Below, one piece after another: positions 33,101 to 45,032 of a stretch of 64,000 bases of DNA (position 1 is its first letter; every line of letters begins with the position of its first letter). The DNA comes from Catenaria anguillulae PL171 (lineage: Eukaryota; Blastocladiomycota; Blastocladiomycetes; Blastocladiales; Catenariaceae): positions 1-64,000 of the forward strand of contig MCFL01000064.1 of the NCBI GenBank assembly GCA_002102555.1, in the 5' to 3' direction. The notes under the pieces were generated by a model, which had not been told where the DNA came from, searched no databases, and saw only the letters and a list, made by a program, of their open reading frames with translations. The translations under genes were made by a program, and so were the position numbers.

Positions 33101-33578
33101 GCACGGACCGGGCGAGTTTCCGATGCGAAGGATGCAAAGAACAAGTTGGGTGTATCGGACAAGCAGTTTGCTTGGTGCATGGTTTCTGGACTTGCCAAGG
33201 CACGGGATTGGGCCGAGTTGGAGAGGTTTGCGTTCACCAGGCGGCCAGCCATTGGATACTTGCCCGTCGTCAGGGCGTGTCTCGAGATGGGCGCAAACGA
33301 CGAGGCAAAGAAATACATGTACGCTCACTCGCACGCACACATGTGGTTGTTATCTCGAGTCGGAAACCGTTCTTACACTGTGCGTCCTCCTCAGTGCCAA
33401 ATGCGACGTGCGTGCCCGTGTCGACCTGTTCATCAAGGCTGGAGCGATCAAGGAGGCTTCAGACGTTGCGTTTCAACTCAATGACATGCCGGTGCTGGTT
33501 CATCTTCGGCAAGTGTGCCACGACGACGACGTGCGTCGTGACATTGATGGCAAAATTGCGCAGCTGCGCCGTGCGTGA
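30128..33578 (+). CDS. VPS16: VPS16, core subunit of HOPS/CORVET tethering complexes
   Basis: A gene with about ten exons that follows VPS16 end to end. The N-terminal beta-propeller part starts WIPLGDSAIVHRPIY, with GWTDTEALVAVLDDGTVRIY and EARNGIAS. The C-terminal helical part is clear: FKYGSTHPVALLLDAFDH, RVLNTARQLGYP, VAAHVLKYE, and RDWAELERFAFTRRPAIGYLPV. Introns whose phases fit include one before WEREL (ending ~30,566), 32,540-32,610 (giving DLVYLVLIYLRK), 32,811-32,896 and 33,318-33,404 (giving KKYIAKCD). Part of the mid-protein linker (31,470-31,700) is uncertain. VPS16 acts at endosomes and the vacuole in membrane fusion (family knowledge). No frameshift was needed. Confidence 0.9.
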
Positions 33579-33947
33579 TTGTTGTGGCATAATGTATTTC
33601 CTCCGATTCGTTTGTACAGGCTCTTCTCTGTCCTTGTTCCGCCTCGTTCCCTTGATTTGCGCCTCATACGTTCACAGTGCGTCTTTGTCACATGAAGGGC
33701 AGTTCTTCGGCTCCTCGGGTCTCTTGATGAAGTTGTTTCTTTTGCCCTGGAAGCTGTGTGGTTGACGCCGTGACTGAGAGCCCGAAGTCCATTGCGGCGT
33801 CAAGTGGCACTGGTTCGCCAGCCTTCTTCAACGAGTTTTGACTCAACAACAAAAAACGCTCCGGGCGCAAACGAGGATGTTAATCGCTTGGGAGCAATAA
33901 ATATCTATTTACGACAAAGGTTGAAGGCACTGTGTAATCAAGGTGAT
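33579..33947. other. Convergent intergenic region, VPS16 and methyltransferase 3' ends
   Basis: 369 bp between two stop codons. I see no gene or clear terminator motif. Confidence 0.5.
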
Positions 33948-35350
33948 TCATTCGGACCTAGAGACTGTGCCAACGACATGTGGCTTTCGCAGTTTGCATT
34001 GAAGCCAGTTGCGATTCATGCGCAGTTGTTTCCCACGGTTGACCAACAAGCGTTGATCTAAGCCGAGTTGCGTGATCCTGCAAATCAGAGTCAAGGTGTT
34101 CATGTTAGCAAGAAGAGTAAGAGGAGGGAGAAGGCAGCAGTCAACGCACTCGAATCCTTGCTGTTCAGCAAGCTCGCGAATCTCGTCGGTTGTGAAAAAA
34201 TACACCATCGTCTTGTCACCGCGCATGTACAAGTTTTCTTCCAAGAGGCGGCCCTTCTTCATGCGCACTTGAGCAAGGTCGAGGCGGGCGTAATCGCGCA
34301 AAAGAACCAGACCTCCCGGCTTGAGGATCTGTGTGGGATTTACGAGTGTTTCGTATTGGAATATCGTAGTGAGAAGAATGTTGAGCAATGACAGCTATGG
34401 AACCACGAAGCCATATACCTTGTACACATTCTCCATGGCTTGCTTCCATTTTGGTGGGGGTAGCGCGCTGAAGATGAAAATAAGGACAACAATATCGACC
34501 GATTCCGCGGCGACGGATTCTGGGATGTCTGGTGAGGCAAGGTCGTAGACAAAAGCATTGATGTGCTTGGGGTCAAACTCGTCGAGCGTCTGAGACGAGA
34601 AGAGCATGCCGAAAAGACGTGAGGAAGTATGGAAGATAAGGCGGACCGTTTGGGAGGAAAACGTACTTTGAGATGCTGAACGGCGACCGACGAAAAGTCG
34701 CAAGCATGAATAAGCAGGTTTGGATCCGCAGCAGGCTCGCCTGGCGGTGTTTCGGCGTCGGCAAGCTTACGCCACTCTTTGAGCAGCGGGAACACTGTTG
34801 CGCCTCCGGCGCCGCAACCGACCTCCATGATAGTGAATGGTAAATCCGTCAAGTCGTCCGCGATGTTTGCGGCCGTGCGACCTTGTGGAGGGGCAAACAA
34901 TTCCGGGAACTCGATTGGAAGCCATTGGCGTTCCTTGAAAAACTTTTCCTGGTTTGTCGTGTAGAATTGGTCCCAGTATTGCGGGGCGTTGGCAACAACA
35001 TCGTCACGCACGGCCGGGTCGACGGCATTCTGCGCATGTTCCGCAATCTTGGCAAGCGCTCGTTGACGATCCTCCTCGGTCATTTCTACATGGTCCCAAG
35101 CGTTTTGAGAAAAGACGTTGGCTTCATCGGTCAGGAGACGACCGCCAAACGAAGGGCGGTCGCGGTCCCGTTCGAAAACAGCAGAAGACTCGGAGCGAGG
35201 TTCGGCTTCGGAAGTAGTTGACGAGACCAAGTCCTGCTGTCGTGTGGAATCTTGAACGACGTTAACGACGCTGGAAGTCGATTTTTTTTCAGTCGAGCCA
35301 CCGGGGCCTGTCGGCGGAGACGAGGCGACAGGTTGATGGGAAGGATCCAT
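33948..35350 (-). CDS. METTL2/6/8-type methyltransferase, probable tRNA 3-methylcytidine enzyme
   Basis: Four exons, all with consistent phases: 34,667-35,350, 34,419-34,589, 34,150-34,328 and 33,948-34,077, giving 387 residues. After a disordered N-terminus comes the family block PQYWDQFYTTNQEKFFKERQW, then SAM motif I (IMEVGCGAGGATVFP) and the acidic HACDFSSVAV loop. IFIFSALPPPKW, KPGGLVLLRDYA, NLYMRGDKTMVYFFT and the closing RLLVNRGKQLRMNRNWLQCK follow. Yeast Trm140 and the metazoan METTL2/6/8 enzymes methylate C32 of tRNAs (family knowledge). Which paralogue this is cannot be decided here. It has no actin-binding fusion as in budding yeast Abp140. Confidence 0.88.
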
Positions 35351-36019
35351 TGCTAATGGCCGGCTTGGCAGGTTGGATAAGTTTGCATGAGCCTCAAGAG
35401 AGACAGACAGCCGGTGCGAGACCTGCGGCATTGAAACGTTGGAGTTGGAATTGCTCCAGCCCAGCCCGTCGATCGTTAGCTCCACTTGGCTGGCGATCAC
35501 TTCAGTTGTTCGTAAGCTTGTTGAATTCTCGCGAGTCGCTCAATTCCACGACCGACCAACCGTGACTGCAACCGCCGGATGGACATGTCCGCACATCGAC
35601 ACATCGACACATCGACGGTATCAGGGGTAGCATTGATTTATCGTGACGAGCATTCGACGCTCTCTCCCAAAGAAATGGACCATGTAAATGTAAATAATCC
35701 AAACGTATGCAATTTGTTCTACCCATCGACGCCGGCCCATGGACGGCCGCAATCAAGCTGCGACCGACCCTTCCCTTTCCGTCTCATATCGAAATTTTGA
35801 CTCGGGCAGCGCGACCTTTTACCCGCCGTCCTTTGTCAAGTTTACGCGCGACTCGAGAGCCACCTTGCGCCGGCCCAACCCGTTTGAAATCTCCTCGATC
35901 ATCCGAATTGTACACTGATGCCGAGAGCTCCTTGTCCTTGGCCTCGTATTCAGCCTGCCTCTCTCTCTTTCGCTACACAGCACAGCACCGACAAATTCAT
36001 CCAAGTCATCAACATCAAC
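35351..36019. other. Intergenic region between divergent genes
   Basis: Between the methyltransferase start and the HIG1-domain start. It includes a repeated CATCGACA/ACATCGAC tract at ~35,597-35,616. No gene supported. Confidence 0.5.
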
Positions 36020-36412
36020 ATGCCGTACCATGCCCCCGAAACATTTTGGCAAAAAGTCAAGCGCAAGTCGATTGAAGAACCATTGGTTCCCATCGGTTTG
36101 CCCAATTTGTCTGGCTTTTCCAGCGTCACAGTTCGCGCAACTGACGTCCAGCCGTTTTTTTATCTTTGCTTTCCACTTTCAGGCATGACAGCGACGGTCT
36201 TTGCCTTGCTCAAAGGTGTCTCGGCATTCCGTGCGGGCGACCAAAAGACGAGTCAGCAAATGATGCGGTGGCGAATTGCCGGGCAAGGATTCACGCTTGC
36301 CGCCGCGCTCGCCGGCTTGTGGATGTATCGTGACAAGTACCAGCAGTCGAGGATTGACCGCCTGAATGAGCGGACTGCGCCGCGGAAGAGTGGTGATGCC
36401 GATGACGATTGA
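36020..36412 (+). CDS. HIG1-domain protein (Rcf1-like respiratory supercomplex factor)
   Basis: Two exons (36,020-36,095 and 36,183-36,412) joined at PLVPIGMTATVFALL give 101 residues. The HIG1 core is typical: PLVPIG, a first membrane helix, FRAGDQKTSQQMMRWRIAGQGFT, and a second helix (AAALAGLWMY). An acidic tail ends the protein. The ATG lies in a clean CATCAACATG context. Rcf1-type proteins sit in the mitochondrial inner membrane and promote association of complexes III and IV (family knowledge). Confidence 0.88.
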   Translation: MPYHAPETFWQKVKRKSIEEPLVPIGLPNLSGFSSVTVRATDVQPFFYLCFPLSGMTATVFALLKGVSAFRAGDQKTSQQMMRWRIAGQGFTLAAALAGLWMYRDKYQQSRIDRLNERTAPRKSGDADDD

Positions 36413-36837
36413 GCGCTCAAGGTAAAGTGGGCAGCGGATTGGATTGTGGTCAGGATCATTGTGTCGCATCGTATCTCTCAGATGTCAATTTCACTTGTAA
36501 TATTATGTTTCCCTTTTCCCTTTACGACAGCGTTAACCTTTCCATGTCGGATCTTTCGCGGACTTCACCGCGTTCATGAGGTTGCCCGCCGCTTGCAAGT
36601 GTTCTTGACACCTCATCAATCACGTGTGCGGTTCGAATGGTTGCCACAGCGTCGAGCGACCTGAACGGATCTCCGCTCTTTGCAACAGTACATACATGAA
36701 TACCCGCTTCATGCCTTCATTGACTTGAACGTCGTCCCGCAACCAACACTGGCCGACCACGTAGACTCAACTTGACCAAAGTCCACTTTCCCAATACGCG
36801 GCCGTCCCCAACTTGAACATCTGCTGAATCCACCACC
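36413..36837. other. Intergenic spacer between tandem genes
   Basis: 425 bp between the HIG1-domain stop and the SEC66 start, with no supported feature. Confidence 0.5.
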
Positions 36838-37689
36838 ATGACTCTTGCCCTTGCCGCCGGCTACATCTTCTCCGTGGGCGCCGTCTACTATGCCTTTGTG
36901 CGTTGGTACCGGTCCTCCAAGTCTCGCGGTATGTGTGCCGATCCGTCCATCGCCCGCCAATCGCCATTCTCGATTGTGGCAACACGCAGCAGCATCATAA
37001 GCTCATAACCGCCCCTTGCTTGCTCGCCGCCTCGTTAGCGTTTGCCGCCGAATCTGTACCATCTGAATGGTTCGAAGACGGCCACCCGGCACGTGAAGAG
37101 TACTTTAAGCTGTACGACAGCATGCCCGACGAAATGGGTCCTGCCGACATCAAGAAACTGAAAACAGCACTGCTCAAGCGGTGCCAAGCCAACGTCAAGC
37201 GTGTGTTGTCGCTGCGCGAAGATCGCGCCACCTGACTGTCCTTTTGCGCAACGGTGCCATCGGCGACGACCTGTGGAACGAGTTCAACGATGCGGAAACC
37301 GCCGTCAACCTCGAAATCAACGAGTGCATTCGCGAAGCCGAGGATTTGCAGCGTGGGTGGGGCAAGACGGTTTTTAACGAGGCCGCACAAGCCGTGCAGG
37401 CCGAGGTGCAGCGCGAAGCCGAGGAGGTACATATGCTCGGGTTCCGCCGTCCTCTTTAGAGGACCTTCTATGCCAAGTTGACTTACACAATGAGCACTTT
37501 TTTTTTCTGGTTTAGCAACAACGCCAAGCAATGGAACAGCAGCGGCGGGCCATGGAGCAGCAGCGCGCCATGCAGCAAATGCAGCAGGCGGCCTCCGACT
37601 CAGACGTGGAGGAGATTGAGGCTGAGCAAAAGCCCAAACAAGTCGTCCAGCGCCGTGGAAGCAAGTCCAAGGGGGCCAGGCGTGCTTGA
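36838..37689 (+). CDS. SEC66: Sec66/Sec71 subunit of the post-translational ER translocon
   Basis: The N-terminal membrane segment (MTLALAAGYIFSVGAVYYAF) precedes a first intron (36,929-37,039). A cytosolic domain follows: EWFEDGHPAREEYFKLYDSM, IKKLKTALLKRCQANVKRVLSLREDRA, LTVLLRNGAIGDDLWNEFNDAE, and GWGKTVFNEAAQ. The last exon is Gln-rich and basic. This is the fungal Sec66 layout; the protein works with Sec62/Sec63/Sec72 (family knowledge). The frame breaks between LREDRA and LTVLLRNG. One extra base in the CC at 37,231-37,232 would restore it, and there is no room for an intron. Confidence 0.85.
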
Positions 37690-38071
37690 GTTTTTGCAGG
37701 TGACGGATTACTTTCTCGTGTTTTGATGCAGCATGGAAGCATGTACGCATACTACTTTTCTTGTCCCATTTTTTGATGTCTTTCGACCGCGATGGTCGTC
37801 CCTGCACATCTGCCGGCCCAGCGAGGGCAGTGTGGCTCGAGCGGAAGACGATGTATGACGACATACAGGGGAGGATGGATTGCATAACCAATTGGGCATT
37901 CGTGGAGCCTGAGTATCGCCGTGGAATTGGACGTCGGACTCATATGCATATCAAGGTTAACTGGAAGGTGTGAGGGAGTGACTCACTCGCTACTCCCTCG
38001 CACGTGGAGCAAGCAATTCAAGTCCAAGAAATGTCAAGAAACGATGAATGCATCAACATTGGAGACAGCAA
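37690..38071. other. Intergenic spacer
   Basis: No supported gene between SEC66 and the SFR1-like gene. Confidence 0.45.
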
Positions 38072-39260
38072 ATGGCAACCAATAGCAACATCACACGTCG
38101 GCATCCTGCTGCTGACCGTGATCCACCCATCATGTCTCACGGTATCACGCCGAGTCGTCCAGTGGCACCCGCGACCTCTGCCCCATCGGCACCGACAAGG
38201 TCAAAAGCCAAGTCCAAGGCCAAGACACCCTTCAAAACACCCTTCAAGACGCCGCTAAGGTCTGCAACCAAGCGCCCAATTCCACCACCGCAAGAAGCTC
38301 TCCCGACCCCGAGCGGCGTCGACTTGGCTGCGCCGATGGTCATGACTGCGACGCCAATGGTTCATCCTCCGGTTTGGGACCACTGACGGCCGATTTGGTC
38401 GCAGAAACGCCCTCAAAGCGCAGGCGCACATCAAAGTCCAAACCGAAACCGGTTGGTATCCATTCCCCTTTCCGCTCGCCGCTTGTGACCAGAACCACCA
38501 GCACATCACTTGCACCGCCGTCTTCCTTCAAATCAAAGTCCAAATCCACATCCGACCGCTCGTCGGAGAACGAGCTCATTTCCTCCAACCACGACGCGAC
38601 CACCAATCATTCGCTCCATCTGCAAGCACTGCACTCGCTGGCCACTCCTTCACGGACGCCACGACGTTCCCCATCCGGCGCGCCTGCTTCCGCTTCGCGC
38701 CATTATCATACCCCACTCTGCACCCAGTCCGACACCCTCCTGCGCCTTCTACGCGCAAAATCTGCCGTCGTTAGAGCACAAACAGCCGATCTTGTCGGGC
38801 GAAACCAAGAATTGCAGACTTTCATTTCGCATCGGGACTCGGTACGGACCCAGTCTGTCGTTTGCCGCCGTCCCTCGCTTACAATCTTTCCTTTTTCCTA
38901 TCGGTTAGCAAGAGCTCGCCATTGTCCAAAATCTCGCCACCAAGTGGAAATCCAACACGACCCTGGTCGCGCAAACTCTCATCGCTCGCCTCCGAGAACG
39001 AAATGCCATGGATCTGTTGCGCGACAAACTCGGCGTCAGAATCGCCCTCATTTTATCGAGAACGTTCTGCCGTCGAATCATTGGCAAACAGGGCGCCATG
39101 ATAGCGTTTCCGTCGGTTGGATGCAGAGTCGCAAGGTGGGACGCAAGGGCGATGTACATTCCATGGGTGATTTGAGGTGTGTTTCAAAGTATTTGGATGG
39201 CCCCTCGATATGCTCAACTATGATAAGGAAGAGGACGAGGTCCAGGAGATGGATGCTTGA
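38072..39260 (+). CDS. Sfr1/Mei5-like recombination mediator subunit
   Basis: The N-terminal half is disordered with TPFKTP-type repeats (TPFKTPFKTPLRS). The conserved C-terminal half has a coiled coil (QSDTLLRLLRAKSAVVRAQTAD, then LVGRNQELQ). An intron (38,842-38,910) follows, then QELAIVQNLATKW and VAQTLIARLRERNAMDLL. The end reads HSMGDLSKYLDGP and LDMLNYDKEEDEVQ, as expected of Sfr1/Mei5, which act with Swi5 to stimulate Rad51/Dmc1 (family knowledge). The last two pieces are in different frames; one base lost from CCCC at 39,201-39,204 would explain it. A further small intron near 38,340-38,415 is inferred. Moderate confidence because the family is poorly conserved. Confidence 0.5.
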
Positions 39261-39552
39261 CAGGTCAGAGACGTCGCGCTGCCGAAGCTCAGGTTGCAAT
39301 TAGACTTTCTTCCCCTCACTTTGTGTATATCATACTTCCTCATCGGCTTTTCATTTTCAAGTATCATTTTCTTGTCTCAGCAGTAGCAAATACATCAATA
39401 CGACGTCACGGTGAAAGCTCTTGAATCAGGTCATGATTTATACCTTGTCCCTTTCATTTTGCGATTCAGACGCTCAACACAACAAAGAAAGCGAACTATT
39501 TGAAAGGAAGAAGGAGACGAAGTTCTTACCATAACATCCCATATCGCTCTGC

Positions 39553-41050
39553 TCACTCTGAGCTCACCAATCTAGTGTCCACGGCGACCATGACCTCGGG
39601 AACCCGACCTTGCCCTCCTGCGCCACCTGGCCATTGGCGGTGGTGTACTTGTTGGCGTAACCGCTGCAGCCGCCACGGCCACCACGGTGCGCCCCCACCT
39701 CGTTGCGTGAACCCACCACGGTTCGATGAACCGGCGGCTACTCCTGCCGCGGCAGTTATGCCCGCGTCCTTTTCGTTGCCTGTGGAAGTTGACGAGGCGT
39801 CTGTGCCCATCGCGATGCCGTCAAGTTGGTGGTAGATGTTGCCGACGTAGGTAAAGAGGTTGTTGCCACAGATAAAGTCGATGACCTCGTCAAAGGCGTT
39901 GTGGCTGACCATACGCGCGACGGCCCGCTTGACGACCACAATTTGCATGTCGGTGTACAAAGAGTTGACGTCCATTGTGACAAGAGTGAAAGATTGGGGG
40001 AGTAGTTTGCCCTCGCACGAGCTCAGTCGAGTTCTTGAGGATGTGCCTCTGGTTGTACCGTTCCAGACGGGTTGCAAGCCAAATGGACGGCGTTGTTGTG
40101 ACCCAGTTGGGTGAGCCGACGCTGGTCTCGGCAACGCCCAACATTTGGTTTTTGACGAGGGGACAGGTCCGCAGCGGGTTATTGCTGGCCGTTGTACCAA
40201 CTGGCGAATGAATCAACAGCGCCTTGGACACGTTGTACGTTGTGCTCGCACTCGGCAAATGTACGGCCAGCTTGGGGGACGATGTCGAGAAATGCCATGA
40301 CGTCCATGAGTTGGCGAATCACCTCGGCGTCGTCATCGAGGTCGTTGGGAATGTTTTATGTACACTGGAGTTTTGGCCAGTTCCGGCAGGTGAATGGCGT
40401 TGCGCATTAGCTGCACGGCGAGTGGCTCATGGTGCTGCGACGAACGCTTGGGCAAAGCGGCAACGTAGGCTGACACATCCTTAGCCCACGTATGTATACG
40501 CCACCTTCTTAAAATCCTCCGGCACCGGCTCGCCCTCCGGCAGGACCATAATCGGGCTCTACAAGCTTCCTTGTCCGCGGCCGAATTGCCTGGCAGCACA
40601 GACGGCGACTGCGCTTGCTCCTTGGCCCGCAACTGCTCGATGAGAGGATCCATATCCTTCAAATACTTGCTGTACCGTTTGGCAGGGCCCTTGAATTTGT
40701 TGGGGTTGACGAGCGCACCCCGTGGGGTTGACGGCAATTGGATCGATGCGGTCTGCGTCGCAATTGTTGGCACGGCGTTGGGAGGTGTAGTACGCTTGTC
40801 CCAATTGGACAATCTCGAGGTTCGGCGTGACAGCCGATGGGTCGGCGAGAACGATGCCGTGACGCCCGTAAATGCTTTCGCGGTCGGCGGCGCTGGCCGA
40901 TGGGAGCCACGCGAGGATTTCGCGGCCGTTCGGGGTACTATCGGCGATGGCATCGATGTCGGCGTTCGGCGGCGGTTCGGCCATGGTGCATGCTAACGGA
41001 TTGAAGGTGAGGTTGTGCTTGTGGGATAAACTGTTGGCTGAGCTTAATGA
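39553..41050 (-). pseudogene. Gypsy gag relic, third chromovirus copy
   Basis: The minus-strand start MAEPPPNADIDAIADSTPN (40,984) parallels gypsy-1 MDDADIARIDAIADLSPAG. Later fragments match the helical gag region. The end near 39,600 (KYTTANGQ, RGGFTQRGG) matches the RGG tail. Several frameshifts are present and pol is absent. The leader TGTTGGCTGAGCTTAATGAAAAA (41,027-41,049) parallels the gypsy-1 leader up to the point where its LTR begins. Confidence 0.72.
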
Positions 41051-41676
41051 AAAATGAAAGTGACTCGCTTCGTGGTTTTGCGAACACCTGTTGGAAGATC
41101 ATGGACCGTGCCTGTCAGCGACATGGCCTGGTCTGGCCGAAATGAAGCAACCGAGTGAAGAACAAGCGTACTTCATGCGAGAATGGTCTCACCTATCACG
41201 TAGCGATCTCGACATTGTCGCCCGCTGCATCCTCCAAGGTTGCGAAAAGGGGAGTCCAATAAGTGAAGTAGGCTCGAGGCGGTGCAGGCGAAGAAAGCCG
41301 TATGTCCAGGTGCACGAGCGGGCACGAGCGGGTATTTTGACAAGGCCAATGGCATTAGCCAAAGCTGGTCCGGGCCGGGCCGGGCCGCGGCGAATGGAGG
41401 GGAAGCCTTCTTGACGGCGATAGCTGGATGAATTGCGCAAAGCCTGTTTCTTAAGTCGACCTGAAATAGAGCATGGTCAATGCGATACATCGAAAGTCTG
41501 ATTGGATCCAGAGTCAACGGCCACGTCCACGGCAGTCTCCTGGTTCAACGCTGTGCCAGCAGCACATCCATCGAGGAAGCTTTCGTCTGAATGTGGTGAT
41601 GATGTACATATTGCTGATGTGAAATGGGCACATATTGTGGGAAATGGGGGAATGGATACACAACCACGAGCCAAAC
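41051..41676. other. Intergenic region, possible degenerate LTR
   Basis: Begins where an LTR of the gag relic would be expected, but I could not match it to either LTR family. It contains a short GC-rich CGGGCCGGGCCGGG tract near 41,372. No gene supported. Confidence 0.35.
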
Positions 41677-44600
41677 TCAAAAATTCTCCTTTGCAAAGCA
41701 AAACGTGCCCTTGCCCCGCGCATTCTCTTTCCGGACCAACCCATACAACTCCTTGCCCAACGCCTTTGGCCCACAATAAAACACGCCGACCTGATCTCCC
41801 TCGGGCGTGGCTGTGCCGAGCTGCTCAAACACTTGCTCCCAACTGGGCCGGCCCCAATACTGTGCCGAATGCTGCAATCCCGTGAGCGCACACCGCCCGC
41901 CGAGCGGACCCTCCTTTGCAAGCTGCAGACCCCACCAAAGCAGATACGACGTGAGTTCGCCCGTGCCCTGGGCGGCACTTGTCAGGAACGTGTGCACGCG
42001 AAGAAGGCGCAATACACGAGGGTCTGTGTCGCGGAGCGCTTGTGACATCCATTTGAAGCCTTGCTGGTCGCGGTTGACCCTATCACATAGATGTGCGTTG
42101 GATACACGGTGAGCAGGTGAATCAATTTGGGTCGACAACAAGCTCAGGCCAGAGGAAATGACGAACCAGAAAAAGTCGACGCGGGTGATGGAAAACCTCG
42201 ACTTTGTCTTTGTACAGCTTCCTCATCCCAGTCATCCTCGTCACTTCTCCTAGCATCCTCATCCTGCAACTGGCCCTTGACCAAAAACTCAATGTGCCTC
42301 AACACGGCCAAAAAAGGCGTGGCACCGACCCCCGTCGCAATAAACACAACCCGATCAAAGTTGACAAAATCCTGAGCGCTGGCGCCAAACGGACCATCCA
42401 CACACACTCTGGGCAGCGCCGCGGAAATGTGCTCAGGAAACACGGACGACCTCGGCGACGTTGGACCCAAACTCGACCTGGCGCTGCCGTCGCAAACGGC
42501 GCCAGCGCATCAAACACGCTGCCGGTCCAGTCGCCCGCGCGCTTGATGCGCACAGACAAGTACGGGTCGCTTGGCGCCGACGTGAGCGTAAACGGGTGCC
42601 ACTGCCACCGGCTGACGGCGGCATGTTGAGAAACACATACTGACCCGCAGAGTAAGTCCGCACGCACCACGGGCGAGCCATCACGAGCGACAATGTGTCG
42701 CCCTCGATGCGCGCGTGCAGGATGGTTGCGGGCGAGAGTGTACGTGAGTAGCGGATGACGCGGTCAAGCGTGTACAGAGACGCCGGAAGCAGCAAGTATC
42801 TCCAGGCCCAGGCGGGGCCAAGATACCTTGAAGGCCGTGGGCGAGGAGAAGAGCCAGCGCAATGTAGTACAGATGGTGCGTGTACCAAAAGCCTTCGAAA
42901 TTGGACCTGCGCATGCGGACGGTGGAGGTGACAACCATGATGATAAAGACAAAGACGAGGGCCCAGCCCGTGGATCCGGGAATCGAGAGGAACATGAGGT
43001 TGGCGTATTCACCGACATTACTAGCACCGGTATCGAGTGGCGGTAATCCAGCGACGGCACGGACAGAGTTGTTGCCTGCGAGTTTCGGGAACACGCCAAA
43101 CGTGTGGCAGAGCGTATGAACGGTGCCCGCGGCCGTCGCAATCCACCCGACATACTTGTGCCACGTCACATGCTTATCGACGGGCACCCATTCGAGCAGC
43201 TTAATGTCGCGAATCAGCGTCAGGAGGCGGCGGCACATGAGGAGAAACGAAAATGCGACGCATAGGAGGACAATGTGTGCGGTACCGCTGGCTACGGCGA
43301 GTGCTGCGCCGACAGCAATGCCGAGTGGAGAGACCGACAGAAGGTGGATAAGGCGCCAGGTGAAGACGGCAAAGGCGCACGAGATGAATATGAAAACGCA
43401 GATGAGTTTTGGGCCTTCGAGGGTCAGGTAACTGGAAACTGGCGTCGACGGTGTGCGTGCGTCGGTCGGATGGGTGGATTTGAGCGGGGCGTTAAGATTT
43501 GGGGTCGACGGGGTTTGAGGACCGGACGGGGATGATGCTGACCTGCCGTTGGTAGGGCTAGTTGACGAGTCCACAATTGGTCGCAAGTCTTCTGGCTCCC
43601 ACAGCTGCGAAGGTGTCCGATCCATCATCCACCGCGACGCTGATCGAACCCTCGACCGACGCTTCATCGACCGAGGCGTCTGCGAGTTGTTGCGGGCCGC
43701 CCCCGAATCAAGCGCCAGATAGTCTAGCCCAAAGATGTCGATATTGTTTGCCTTGGACGACGGGGCCGCTGGTAAGCCAATGCCCGCCAAGTTCCACGAC
43801 CGTGTTGCGAGCTTGAAATCCATGGCCGACACACACCCGTCGCCGTCGACATCGAGTTTGGCCACAAGCACATCGGTGAGAATCTCGAGATCGCCCGGGG
43901 ACAAGTACAGCGCATTATTCGTGAGCGCCTCGGTGAGTACATTTCGAATCGTGTTTGCATCAATTGTCCCATCAGGCGAGCGGCTTGCCAGCAATTGGTA
44001 CAACAAGTCGAGTTTGGCCGAATGCTCAAAAGGGGTCAAGTCCTGGACCGGCCCCGATGCGGCCGCAGGCGACAGCATGTTCATGGCAGGCACAAACTGC
44101 GCCAGGTCAACCTCGTACGCCGATGACACGGTCGAAATGGGCCGTACCCCGAGCCGCTCCCTCGCAGCGTCGGGCTGCCGCACAACCGTTGGTGCGATTT
44201 GCTTGAGTTGGGCTTTGGACAGAGCGACTTTTTCGGGCAACGGCGATTTGGCGATGGGCGATACGGGCAAAGAGGAAGGCGGTGATGTTGTGGAGCGTTC
44301 CGTCAAGGCCCGCCCAAGTGATTGCAGGGCATCGCGGTCCAGGGTCGGCAGCGGGTGAGAATGCTGAAGGCGCTCGAGCGTGGCATCTTGTGGTTGCTGT
44401 TCGTTGTTGCGCAAAGAGTTTTGGCGGCCGAGCGTCGATCGGAGAAGAGATTGCGGGATGGAAAGCAAGAGGGCGCCCGCGGACGGCTTGCGAGTCGGTG
44501 TGCCCGGTGTTGGCCGTGTGGAGGATGATGGTTCGGGGATTTGGGTGCTGGTGGTATTGTTGTCGATATCCTGGGGTTGCAAATGAGGTAATGCATGGTG

Positions 44601-45032
44601 TGGAATGCCGCCTTGGTTGTCTTCTTGCAGGAGTGGAGACAGTGGAGTAATGGCTGAGGACGCTGTGTTTTCAGAATCTTGGTGATGCTGTCTCGACTGG
44701 TGTTGCTGCTGCTGCTGCTGCGGACGCGACGACAACACAGACAAAGGGTCGACGTGGACAAGGTTGTGCTTTCGGCTACGAGCGGTGTTGTGCCGGCGAG
44801 CAAGTGACGGGGAATCGATGCTCGTGACGGTCGCCTCTGATAACAGCGCTGCGGATGGCGTTGGTGGCAAGGTGTGAGACAAGGAGGTTTGAGGTTGAGG
44901 CCGTTCTGAGCGGTCAGGACCAGATGATCTTGAATTCAAATCTGCCTCTTTGACCATGGCCAGGGGCGGAGGGTGGCCGTGAGGACCAGTCGCTGGAATA
45001 GTATCGTGCGATGAGACAGGGGTGGTGTACAT
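41677..45032 (-). CDS. EF-hand NADPH oxidase (NOX5/NoxC-type)
   Basis: A long disordered N-terminus, rich in Ser, Pro and Gln, leads to an EF-hand-type Ca2+ loop (KLDVDGDGCVSAMDF, ~43,850). The ferric-reductase membrane domain has the haem histidines in WHKYVGW, VHTLCHTF and FWYTHHLYY...AHGLQG. The FAD motif is WHPFTLTSAP, and the NADPH motifs are VDGPFGA, TGVGATPFLAVL and FYCGPKALGKEL. The terminal FAKENF is typical of NOX. The enzyme makes superoxide across a membrane, with Ca2+ control expected from the EF-hand (family knowledge). Three one-base losses (~42,814-42,819, ~42,616-42,622, ~42,476) would have to be restored. A further small intron near 42,050-42,170 is likely. Confidence 0.88.

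Noticed and set aside
41051-41300. LTR of the gag relic
   Set aside because: Position is right and it starts TG, but I could not match it to either LTR family or find an end.
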